Of a DNA stretch of 64,000 nt, positions 1 to 10,571 are shown one piece after another. Every line of letters begins with the position of its first letter. Position 1 is the first letter of the stretch. A model generated the notes under the pieces. The model ran no database searches. It worked only from the letters and a program-made list of their open reading frames with translations, and was not told where the DNA came from. The position numbers and the translations under genes are program-made. The stretch comes from Fonsecaea monophora. Its lineage: Eukaryota > Ascomycota > Eurotiomycetes > Chaetothyriales > Herpotrichiellaceae. Where the stretch lies: NCBI RefSeq assembly GCF_001642475.1, contig NW_019174051.1:33116-97115 (forward strand), given 5' to 3'.

Positions 1-1067
1 ACCAACTCTGCGTTCTTTGGCACCGAGTACAGTCAAGGTAAGCTCAACATTCTCCTTTCATCCCTGCTTACAGTCCCATTTGGCTGACTTGAGCTTGTGT
101 AGAATGCTACTGCGGCGGCAGCATCAGCACCGCCGTAGCCCCACAGACGGCCTGCTCCTCCTTCTGCTCAGGCGACAAGACCGAGTTTTGTGGTGGAAGC
201 TCTCGCCTCTCTGTTTGGGCGTTGGGGAACTATCAACCGCCTGCTGCAAGCGGAAGTGGCACAGCTACCGGCACCGGGGGAAACTCCGGACCCTCATCGA
301 CTGCGAGCCCCGTCCCCGCCGCCACGGGCATTACATCGATGGGCTGCTACAGCGAGACGACTCCGACACGGGCCTTGACGGCGCTCTTCACGGCGGGCGC
401 CTCGATGACGATCGATCTCTGCGCCCAGAAAGCCCAACAGCTCAACCTGCAGTACTTTGGCGTGGAATTCGCGTCGCAGTGTCTGGCGGGCAGCGCGCTG
501 AACCCGGCTTCCACGCCCCTGGTGTCGACAAAATGCAGCATGAAGTGCGCCGGCAACAGCACCCAGGTGTGTGGCGGGTCCAACGCCATCTCGCTGTACC
601 AGAATACGCTGTACGTCAAGCCGACGAACCCGAACCCGGTCAACGTGCCGAACCAGCCCGGTTCCCAGTACGGGTACGTGGGGTGCTACAACGAAGGCAA
701 CGGCGCCCGCGCGCTGGGCAGCACCGATCGAACGGGCTCCGCGGCCACCTCGTCCGCGACGCTGACGGTCGAGGCCTGCGCGGCCTTTTGCTTCGCAAAG
801 GGCTACGCCTGGATGGGCGTCGAGAACGGCAACCAGTGCTTCTGCAACGCCGCCGGTGTCATCAACGGCGCCGTCCTCTCTCCCGGGGGTGACGCCGACT
901 GCACCGTCACCTGCACCGGCAACGCCACCGAGAACTGCGGCGGTAGCGCCAAGTTGAACGTCTACCAGCTGAGCAGCGGGAGTGCGAGTGCGCGGTTCGC
1001 CACGACGGGGAAGTCGGGCAAGAGGGACATCAGGGGCGTGAAAGGTATGAGGTTCCGGACTTGGTGA
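1..1067 (+). CDS. WSC-domain secreted/cell-wall protein, 5' partial
   Basis: The gene runs in from the left edge. Exon 1..37 reads T-N-S-A-F-F-G-T-E-Y-S-Q and joins, across a 65-nt GT-AG intron (38..102), to exon 103..1067, giving the WSC signature SQECYCGG. Visible are the end of one WSC domain (ECYCGG through FCGGSSRLSVW) and two further complete ones, each starting near GCYSE or GCYNE and ending CGGSNAISLYQ or CGGSAKLNVYQ, separated by Ser/Thr/Pro/Asn-rich linkers. WSC domains are eight-cysteine carbohydrate-binding modules found in yeast stress sensors and in many secreted fungal wall-associated proteins. The C-terminus (RFATTGKSGKRDIRGVKG) has no transmembrane segment or GPI signal, so a secreted lectin-like protein fits better than a sensor. 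The N-terminus, and therefore any catalytic domain (galactose-oxidase-like and glucanase fusions exist), lies outside the window. Confidence 0.85.
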
Positions 1068-1159
1068 AACGTTTGCTAAAACGTTTGGTTTCTTGGGGAG
1101 GGGTTTTTTTTTTCTCTCTCATCTGAGTGTATGTCGGTACGTATGCCGGCATGGCCCTC

Positions 1160-1190
1160 GTATGTATGTATGTACGTACGTATGTATGCA
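1160..1190. repeat. GTAT/GTAC short tandem repeat
   Basis: The gap between the WSC gene and the convergent NLR gene contains a run of TATG/TACG tetranucleotides. A second simple run (GGTT/GTTC units) lies at about 1264..1298. I see nothing else in the 264-bp gap. These look like ordinary microsatellites in a 3' flank. Confidence 0.7.
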
Positions 1191-1331
1191 TCATGTGTTC
1201 AATCGTGCAAATGGCGCTCAATCGTGGTCAAGGAGAGAATATCTACCATCTATCTGGCTGCCGGTTGGTGGTTGGTCGGTTGGTTCGTTCGTTCGTTGAA
1301 TATACCCACTACCTAGCACGCAGCGCTCGCT

Positions 1332-4300
1332 TTAAACGGTAACATGTACCTCATCCTCGTGTGTCGCTCCCTGACCGGCAGATCCCAGCTGACCACGTGC
1401 CACTGCCCGAGTCGGCGAACTCCCACGGCCAGAATACATCAGACGTCGAACCACGCGCTGGATGGGACTGTCGTCAAACAGAAGTGTGACGACGACGTAG
1501 ACGACGGTAAAGGCCGACGCTACGAGCACCAACGCCACAGTCCACAGGGGGACGAGACACAGACGAAGAAAGCTGACGACAGCTCTAGCAAGGGTCTGGG
1601 GCCCTCTCCGCATCCGCCAACTACTCTTCTTGTTCTTCGTCTTCGTCTGCCCCTTGTCTGAATCCTCGTCCTCATCCGAATTCTGGGATGACTCTTCTTC
1701 TACTCCGACAGAGGCGCTCTTGACCCCTACACCTACCGCCGCCGCCGCCGCCGCCGCTGAAGACCATCCTCCTTTTCCGACCTGCCCCTCTTGACCACCA
1801 GGACCGTGCCCGACACAGCCTAGCAGCCGCAGCGCAAAATGCACCTCCCCCAAAGGGAGCACAAAGATGACATACCACAGCACGTCCATTAGCGTGTGAG
1901 GCGACCTGTCGGCCGCCATAGGGGATGTGAGGCCATCGTCGACAGACCCGTCTCTGGTGCCACCGCCTGGTTTGGAGTCAGTGATGACGCTCTGTTCGGA
2001 GCGCTTCTCGAGCTTGGGATGCGGTAGCTTACCCTTGACAAAGCCATTGCTGTTGACGCTGACTGCTACCCCTGCAGCTGAATCTGGAGCTATTTGGACT
2101 GGCGCTTTGTTTGGAGCAAGAGGGTGAGGAGAAGCCCAGCGACTGTGCTGCAGCGTGGATACAAGGTAGGTGCTATGACGGCGCGCCAATTTGCCAAAGG
2201 AACCAAAGGCAGCGGCAACTTCGTTGACGTTGAAGGCGATGAGGATGAGGGGAATGATGATGGCGGCGGAGATGGAGACTGGGCAGGTTGTCATCAGCGG
2301 CGCGAGAGAGGTGAAAGGTTAGGAGCTCAATGGGTGGGCTCACTCACACATATACTTGGAGACATAGCCGAGATGGAGGCCGTCAGGGTCTTTGGGGAAC
2401 TCGACGATGTTGATGGCGAAGAATGCCGCGATAAAGGATAGGGGGAGCTGGGACATTGCGTCAGTTATTTGTGGTGTCAAGCATATGATTGCTAAATGGT
2501 ACGCACGAAAACTATAGTGACAATGGTGAAGACCATGATCGTATTACCCTGCCTGGCTGTTTCTTCGGCCTGTCTCCGTGTCTGCACGGCTTCATCGCGG
2601 GCCCAACGCGCCTCGAGGAGGCTTGCATGCTTCTGTTTGAGGTCGACCAGATGGTTGAGCTGGAGAGAGACAGTTAGAGACTTGCACAAGCAGATGGGAA
2701 ATGAGAGTAGAGGTGTACCGCGTCTAGTGTTCTTGCAGCCTGATCGTCCATTCTCTTGATATCAGCAATGTTCCAGTCCACGATCTGGCATGGTATGGCG
2801 AATCTGGGGGTATCAGAGTCTGCTTGCGTCTCTCGGTCGTCTGTGGTGACTTCATGCTGACTGTCGTTGCCGTTGCCGTTGCCGTTGCCGTTACCATTAT
2901 GCGCCTCGACACCACCAGTCGCTTGGGGAGGTCTAGGCTTATTGCCTTTTCGAGAAGCATCACTTGGGATTTTGACACCCTTGGCGAGTCTCTTCAGATC
3001 CTTGAGGACCTTTTGCTGATCTTGGAAGATTATCAAAAGGGTGTGGAGTTCGTCGCGGATATCCTTGACCTCTTTCAACAGTTCAACCTCTTTGCGGATA
3101 TCAAGAAAGTCTCGACTATTCTTGTCCAGGTCATGGCCCGTGTCCTGGTTCTTCAAGTTCTCTACCATGGAGGAGAATTTCTTGAATTGTTGAGCTTCTT
3201 TGTTGGTCTATCAAATCAGGGTGAGTCAGTATTTTGCAGTCTGATATGGAGGGATGCTGCTTGGATGGTAGAACCAACCACTGCCCCTATCGACATCTCA
3301 TAGTGCTCAAGAAAGTGGACTGTCTTATCGCCACCCTTACTCGGGTCGAGGCATGTTCTCAGGCACTCGCCAATAATGAGTTCGGCAAATTCATATGTTG
3401 ACCGGATTGGAGAAGAATTCGTCTCGATGTTGCGGGCAATATCAGTGCGCTCGTGAGGTTCACCTTGGTAGCTCCATCTCTCAGGGAAGCTGGTGAATAC
3501 CATGTCTATACTTCGTCAGTATTCTCACGCCCAAGAGTATAAAAGAATATGTCTCTGTGAGCAAAGCCTACCTCCAACAACCCACAGCCACAACTGGTCG
3601 ACCATCATAAGGACCTTGTCGCCAACGAGATCACCGCGATCGAACAGGCGACCTGTCACTTGATCACCATCTCTGTCGCTGGTGTCGTCTAGGGAGAAGT
3701 AGTAATACTGGTCGAGCGTACGGCGAAGGTGAATAGGGTTGCTGCCGTCTTTGGCATTCAAATATGCCCAAATGAGCTTCTTGTGCTTGTCCGCTTCATG
3801 CATCTCGCCACGATCCACTATGATGCTCTTTACATAGTCTCTCATGTCGACAAACGTCTCCCACTTCTCCCAGTGGATGTAGGGCATCTTATTGTCAGTT
3901 AGTTTGGGCCGGATCTTTACTCCAAGGGAGCTTACAATGAATACAAAGTCTGCGTGGCCGTCACGCTTGTCTACATGTGGACCATGGGAATATCTCATTA
4001 GCATGGGAGCACGAATAAAAGCGGGAGACCAGTCAAGGGGGATGGAGAACAGAAACAAACGAGACTGAGCATACTTATAGACTCACAGAAGGGAGTCAAG
4101 AAGCAAGCATGGGGTCGGTGAGGCGAGGCTTTGTGTAGTCGTTCAATCCAAAGATCAGGACGCAGGACAACAGCCCGCGAGACTTTTCCTACACTCTCGT
4201 ACTGCTGCATCGTGAGCTGAGATTGAAGTATTAGAGATATGGATTGAAGTTGTGGTCTCGACAGTGGTCATACCTCGATCCATCTCATCTGTGACACGGT

Positions 4301-6926
4301 TAGCCACCAGTGATATCGTGGGCTTTAAAGCAGAGGATGCGGAACTCACGTTATTTGCTGGAAGATGTAGCCATCTGAGGCGCTGCACTTCAGCCGGTAA
4401 GTTTCTGTAAATGTCGGCCTTCCCGTTGACAATATCTCTGAGCTTGGGCTTGTCTGCCTCTTTGAGAGGACGTGCGATACCATCGGAGAACTTGATGTCA
4501 ATAACATTCGCGTTGAACAGGCTGTCCACATCGTCGGTCCGTCCGATAGGTTCGTTAGAAAGTTTTGGAGCATCCCCTTTTGCCTCGAGGACTTGGAACA
4601 CCAGATTGTTTGTGGTTCGTTGGCCGCGTATGACATTTTCAACCTTTTCTGTGGCGATGATCCTTCTTTGTAGGTCTGTCGAAGTCAAGGGTTGGGACGC
4701 TGTGGACTCAAAATTAGGCGCCCCATCACCGACAGTCGCCGACTCATCGACCGTGTGGGGAGCATGCAAGTCGACTTGGTCGCTAGATGCGGCTTCCCCA
4801 AGAGGTTTTTGGTGATCCCTCTTAGCTTCAATGGCAAGATCTCTGGCTGTTTTGCCAGCATGGTCCTTTAAATCTGGATCCGCCCCGTGGGCAAGGAGCA
4901 GGCGCACCATGGGCTCCTGGTCGTCTGAAGCAGCATAATGCAGAGCTGTACGTCCTATGCGGTCCTGGTCGTCGATTGGGCTTTCACACTCTAGCAGGAC
5001 GCTGAGGACTTCCTCATGGCCTTGCATGACGGCAAGATGTAGGGGAGTGCAGCCATCTACATCCCGTATCGAGAGGTTGAAACCGTGTCCTACCATAGCT
5101 CTGACTATATCTTCCTTGCCTCTGATGACGGCGTGGTGTATCGCCGTCCTGCCTTGGTCATCGCCCAAGTAAGGATTGCCTCCCATGTCCAAAAGTAGGT
5201 TGAGAGTCACCCCATGGCCATTGTGTACGGCGCATATCAAGGCAGTCCATCCGTGATCGCCGCGAATGTCGATACTATAGCGTTCAAGGCCATCGAGCTT
5301 GTCGGCAACGACTTGATCGAGACCTAGGAACGACGCAACCATCATGTCGGAGAATTCTCGAGGACAGGGAAAGGGGACTTTGTCGATTGTACTCCAGAAA
5401 ACCCGAAACCAGGTTTTGAATCGGGCTGAATTGGTGTCACAGAGGGCGATTGCGTTTGGCAAGAGCAGCTCATCTCCATTGGTAATGAGGCTAAGGTGGG
5501 GTGCCCAGGATTCAGCCGCGTACTCCAGAAACGGATGCAGCTTGAGATACTCCTTGATCCAACCATCGGACTCGGGGGTTCCATCTTGTATGGATTCTGG
5601 CAGGGGATCGGTGGCGAACTCGTCGAGCAAAAGGTCGGCGATGCAGCTGGTTGCAAGCAGAAGCTGGGGGTTGCCAGGATTCACCATGCCATCGCCACCA
5701 GGCCCTTGGAGTAGGAAGTGGCGAAGCGACCAATGCAGAGAGTGTACCTTCTCCTCTGTGATATGGAGGAGATCCACGCTCGCTGTCACGATACGCTGGC
5801 TGTAGGATGATTCGTCCGACGACTGAAGGTACTTGACCTCCCTGTCTCCAAGCTTGATCGTGAGGGCCACATGCAGTTCCGCCAAGGTCAGCGGTCGCGT
5901 CGCGGCACAGGCTATGGAGAGAATTTTCATGGCATAATTTCGGTCTTCGCTCCGCTCAATCATTGCAAGATAAACCTGTGAGATAACTGTAGGCAATGTC
6001 GTGGATAGAAGTTTTTCCAGCGATCCTTGCGTGTAGATGTTGGAATTCTCCAGCATACGAATCGCTTCATTGGCCCAGAGATACGTGCTTCCCGCCCTTT
6101 CAAGCATTGTCTCCTCGACACGACGCGATGCAGATGCTTGAAGGCCGCTGCGGATGGCCAGTTCGAGAACGGCAGACCGAACATATTGCTTGATATCGTT
6201 GTCAACTTCCCTCTTCAGGCTCCAGTTGTCCAAGTTCAACCATCGCCATTCAGTTCTACCTTGGGCCAGACGACACCAATGGTCATATATCTTAGGGCGC
6301 GGACGAGATGTGAGTATGAGCTTCAATTGGTATCGCCGCTTGCTCGTACACAGATCCCCAATGACTTGAAGCAATTCCGCCTGCTCACTGCACTCGTTCA
6401 ACGCATCAAGTATGCAGACCAAGTTCCCGCATTCAGGATCGTTGATGACGTCGAACAGAATCGACCGTAAACCGGCTGGGGTTTGAGCGCGACCCCCGAA
6501 GTTTTCATCATATAAGGGACGAGCATGACGGATGAGAGCTGGTTTCCGGGTAAATAGCTGATGCAGCATAGCACGGAGAGCCGATGTCAATTTTTGAAAC
6601 TCCTGACCACGATCATTGAAAAAGAAGTAGCAAATCGTGGCCTTAGGACCCCATGTGGCACGATCGATGAGGTGCTTAGCCAGCACTGTCTTCCCACAGG
6701 CCGTCCGACCCATGAGCATGAGAACGGTTACCTCGAGGTCCTGGAGCCAGTCTTGATAGTCGGCAACACGGTCTATCCACTCACATGTTCCAGGGGCTGC
6801 TTTCTGCACTCTGTCCTTGAAATCTTTGTAGGGAGTTGTGGCAAGACCCTTCACAAAATTTTTGTCCTTTTGGTCGTCGAAGTTCCTTTCGTGTATATCG
6901 CCGCGGATACCAGCAACGAATTCCAT
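1332..6926 (-). CDS. NACHT-ankyrin NLR-like protein with CorA-like membrane tail
   Basis: Ten exons on the reverse strand: 6926..4350, 4288..4274 (15 nt), 4216..4075, 3970..3936, 3887..3572, 3505..3282 (or 3279), 3207..2719, 2659..2507, 2447..2348, 2278..1332; all phases close, about 1,665 aa. The start chosen is MEFVAGIRGD, in a strong ACCATGG context; upstream open frame has no better ATG. A NACHT NTPase begins near residue 95: Walker A GRTACGKT, Walker B-like CILDALNEC, sensor TSRP. Four ankyrin repeats follow (HGWTALICAV to GKTARDLAI). The rest is the large fungal CorA-like C-terminal module: LPANNMRWIE, VFIMPYIHWE, RTLDQYYYFSLDDT, MVFTSFPERW, then coiled coil VDLKQKHASLLEAR and two TM helices (TIMVFTIVTIVFLPLSF and SISAAIIIPLILIAF). 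Two extra hydrophobic stretches lie in the long tail. The CorA GMN motif is absent, so Mg2+ transport is unlikely. A membrane-acting NLR is my inference. Confidence 0.85.
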
Positions 6927-8549
6927 GGTGTTAATATGTCGACAGAGAACAGGGTCGAGTCCGCGTCTCACAGCCTTAGTGACCGGCACCACCAGATTGA
7001 TCGCTGATGGGGTTTGGAAACAATGTCGGAAACTGAATCCAGTGAGCAGCATACGCCAGAACAGCTGATCTGGTTGATCGTAACGCGGAAGCTCCGAGAA
7101 AATTGACAGAACATTCACTGGAGCGTACTAGGGATACGGCCTCGCAATCTTCACATTCACATAAAAGGCAACTGGCGAGGCCTTGTCGGCTGAACCTCAA
7201 CCAGGCTGATGAGCCAAAGCTGTTTTTGATGTGCAGCAACCACGTCAATAATACAGGCATGGGTAGCTGCTGGTTAAGCGAGGCCGAACTGGTAGGTAGT
7301 TGGTGATGCCGTATCCCTGCCCAATAAGTGAGTACAGCCCCCACACATTGAGAGATGCTGGCGAATGAAAAATGGTTGAGGTGTCATGGGTGGCAGTCCA
7401 GCCTGTGACGGCTTCGCGGCGCAAGCGATAAGCAGCCGTAGGTGGCAAGCTCTTGATGCGTACAATACGAACTGACCGTGAAATCTTGTAATAATTGGAT
7501 GAGCTGATCAGCAAAATATCGACCAGGACAGCAGTCAGCTGCAAATCTCCCAATCCCTTCTCAGCGTGCCGCATATACGAGTATTTTGCCATCAACGGGC
7601 CGCTCCAGAAGTGGCCACTTTGATTGGACTCGTTCAATATCAATCGGCCCTGGAGCGGATGAGCGGCTCAATCACGCAAATTGTCCTATTACGGCTGCCA
7701 ATACAAAGTTGCTCTACCAGCGCCATCTCGTTGCCTCTAACCCGGATGTACGAGACCACAAGAGGGATTCAGCTGCGGGGTTGCCCGCTTGCAAGGCAGA
7801 TAGCGCTGGCACTCACCGCGAGGGTAATGTGGCCACGCAAGCACGTGCTACTGTCGACATGGTCGGGTGGTGCGTGTGTCGAGCTTTGGTAGCTAATGGG
7901 GTCCCAACTAGGGAATGACACTGTTGACTTTGCAGATGGATGTTTCATACTTGTCAAGCGCGTCACGGCTCTCCTCTGCTTCTGTATAGCGAAAAGCAAT
8001 CGTCCCACACTGGTGTGTTGCAGTATCGTGGAGAGAATCTGGAGAGAATTATGGTTGTCGAGCCAGAACTACATATGCAGAGCAAGGCAGAGGAGGTTGA
8101 AATATGCACAGGGGAAGAAACCCCAAAAGAAGTCTCTTGGGACGCTAAAAGGCTTGGCCCGCTACCACCAAAGAAGGTACCACGCTGTTGAGCCACGGCA
8201 GTCACAACCCAAACTTACCTACCCATGTACCTAGGCAAGCATGCAAACTAGGTAGGTACCACCTATTATACTGCTCGACCTGCCCAGTATACGCCTCTTA
8301 TGTATCTCGATGCACACCTACTAGTCTCATAGCCGAGGGTGGTATAAACAACATCACAAAAACTGGTGATAGAGCTAGCCAACAATTTGTGTTGCTTGCG
8401 TTTAGGTAGCTCATAAAATGCCGGCAGTGAATCCTTCAAAGACTAGAGATCATCGTCTCAAATGCACATGAGACACTATAATAACGCGGGAAAATACCCC
8501 CAAAACATGGAGGAGTGCCTCCGACCGTGACAACCGCCACCCAGCCCGC
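6927..8549. other. intergenic, no gene recognised
   Basis: All reading frames here are short and without recognisable domains or paired splice signals. The right half (about 8,215..8,290) holds ACCTACC/GGTAGGT inverted tetranucleotide runs like those seen elsewhere in the window. The part next to 6926 should contain the NLR promoter; I see no clear TATA box. Confidence 0.5.
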
Positions 8550-9173
8550 TTAAAAGTTGGCCGATCTGATCCTGGCTCGCTGTCCTCTCCTGCCCGTCTC
8601 TGACAATCTCTGCTCGCGTATCCGTCTCAGCGTTGATCTGTCCGTTTCCCAACTTTCGGTGGGATGGGCAAAACCCCAGTGCAGAAGGTCGAACGGTTTC
8701 CAACTTTTGCTAAGCGTGGGCCATAGCTCGCAGCTGGAAGGATATACAATGTCGGCCCAAGCGAGAACGTATTGAATATTGTGTTTGAAAAAAGAGTCTA
8801 GGCAAGGATCTAGTGTGGGCGTCCATCGCATGGCAATCTTCAGATTTCCATAGAGCACACTGCTCCCTTCTCTCCATATTTTCTTGCATACACGGAGAAA
8901 CTGCGTCGAAAGACCTGAGCTGGTGACGAAATATCGCTCGTCGAACAGATGGGTCCAGTCCAACATGCCGATGTGCAAGCCTGGAGGCCAATCAACAGCG
9001 TGTTTCAGAACAATCGCCCGAAAGGCGGGATCTGTGGAGCAGAGGAAGCAGAGAATCTGGCGTTTATCAACCAAGACCATGCGATAGATCTGGTTCAGTA
9101 TTTCCGCGGGATAGTTCAAGTAGCCCATTGAATCAACTGGAGTGCGACGGGGAAGAATGGGGAGGCCGTCCAT
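8550..9173 (-). CDS. F-box-like / 2EXR-type hypothetical protein
   Basis: A 207-aa frame read from the ATG giving MDGLPILPRRTPVDSMGYLN. The frame stays open 5' of this ATG (to about 9300) without another ATG, and a CTTTCAG acceptor lies at its upstream edge, so a small upstream exon is possible. The N-terminal motif YLNYPAEILNQIYRMVLV and the later FLRVCKKIWREGSSVLYGN follow the pattern of the large fungal family of F-box-like proteins (LPxELRNxIYxxVL ... LLRVCRxIYxEAxxxLYGxN). Members are usually 200-350 aa, some acting as SCF adaptors and most uncharacterised. Only the pattern match supports this; no substrate-binding repeats are visible. Confidence 0.6.
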   Translation of the reverse strand: MDGLPILPRRTPVDSMGYLNYPAEILNQIYRMVLVDKRQILCFLCSTDPAFRAIVLKHAVDWPPGLHIGMLDWTHLFDERYFVTSSGLSTQFLRVCKKIWREGSSVLYGNLKIAMRWTPTLDPCLDSFFKHNIQYVLAWADIVYPSSCELWPTLSKSWKPFDLLHWGFAHPTESWETDRSTLRRIREQRLSETGRRGQRARIRSANF

Positions 9174-9574
9174 TTCGGGGCTGTGTAGTCTTTGTTCAAA
9201 GAGCGTGCGCTGGGAAAAAGCCAATTCCACGAGGCCAAGCAACGAGATGGCGGTGGGCAAATGGGCGCTTCCTAGTCTTCCGATGCTGAAAGATAGACCG
9301 TAAGATTCTGTTTCCTAACGATGAGTCTAAAGCCGAACGATGGGTGGCTGATGTCGATGTGTATCCTGAACCGATCTGACCGATTTGCGGAGAGTCTGAG
9401 GTAGTTGACCGCAGGTAGAACAACTGGACTGCTTACTGAATGGCAGGAGCGGCGGTCCAGCTAGGAGTCGGAGGGGAAAGCACAGAGCAGCTCTATGCCG
9501 GTACAGCACCGAGGATTGGGCCAGCCATCGCTTCTCCGCGGTGGGGAAACCGCAATCCGACTCTCTTCTCGTCT

Positions 9575-10021
9575 TCATCGTTTGGTCTTCTTCCTGGCCA
9601 TCTTGTTCTTCCTCGCGATTTCCGAGGCGAAAACGACAGAGTTCTTGGATTTCCTCTTGGAGACTTTGTGTTTCTTGCGATTGGCTTGACTCCGAGACGG
9701 GGACGACTTTGCCGGCTTGGTGACAGCTCCTGGCCCATCGACGTCCATTACTGCGTGATCCGGTCAGTGGTGGGTTGTGTTTCTGTAAGATTGAATGAAC
9801 ATACCCTCAGACTGGGCGTTGCGAGACTCATCTCCCGTAGTCTGTTCGGCGTTGTCATCCACGTCCATGGCCTTTTCAGACTCTGGTTTGGGTTTTGCTG
9901 CCAACTCTTGGAGTTTTGCAGACAATCTAGCAGTACGAGCATCTGACGCAGGACCATACACCTTTGCGCGAAGATTGCGGTGATTCTTCTTGACCACGGA
10001 GGCCCGGGCGGACTTGGCCAT
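9575..10021 (-). CDS. DUF2423 (YBL028C-like) ribosome-biogenesis protein
   Basis: Two exons, 10021..9805 and 9750..9575, with a 54-nt GT-AG intron, give 130 aa. The N-terminus MAKSARASVVKKNHRNLRAK and following VYGPASDARTARLSAKLQEL are characteristic of the DUF2423 family. The second exon supplies an acidic/Pro linker (MDVDGPGAVTKP) and the very basic tail RKKHKVSKRKSKN ... ARKNKMARKKTKR, a nucleolar-type signal. The yeast relative YBL028C associates with pre-ribosomal particles. The acidic middle (AMDVDDNAEQTTGDES) is also typical. It is transcribed away from the SUMO-ligase gene to its right. Confidence 0.85.
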
Positions 10022-10571
10022 AGTGTGCGTTGGAAGGGAAAATCTAGCAAGTCGAGAAGACAGACACACGGTGGTAACGAGTGTTGATTGTGTGCGGGCA
10101 CGGTGGGTAAGAGGCTGAGAGGCAAGCAGGACAAAGAGAAATTCTGTGGGACATTTTTCCGCAGGTCCAAAAACTGCCGGGGTTGCGCCGATTCGCGATC
10201 CATTCATCGGAAATCCAACCAGTGACTGCGGCGTCTTAACGACTCGGCGACGGCAGCAACCTCACACCTTTGCAGACTTCTTTGTTGGAGGGGGAAAATG
10301 TAGCCCAACCTTCACCATCTGTCCTTGTTGATCACTCTATTCTCGCTCCCCTTCCGCTGGGCCACTCGCTGGCAGCCTTAGACCCCCGCCCACGAAAGAG
10401 GTTGCGACTGCGCGCGCAAGTTCGCCCTCGTCCTCGCCCTCGGTTCCGACCATGTTGTTTCGACGTCGTTGCCACCGATAGCCTCACCCGATTTCCATCC
10501 TTGCTGTCTGTTCGATCATCTTGTAAAGGAGAAGAACCAGAAAAAAGAGAAGGGAAGGAGGCCGCCAAACC
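10022..10571. promoter_or_regulatory. shared divergent promoter region (DUF2423 / SUMO ligase)
   Basis: A 550-bp spacer separates two genes transcribed outwards. It is pyrimidine-rich on the plus strand approaching the SUMO-ligase ATG and includes a GAGAAG/AAAAGAGAAGG leader directly before it. No TATA box is evident, as is usual for housekeeping fungal promoters. Confidence 0.5.

Noticed and set aside
17..892. 291-codon open frame over the WSC gene
   Set aside because: It is a shifted frame of the WSC exon; the WSC cysteine pattern lies in the other frame.
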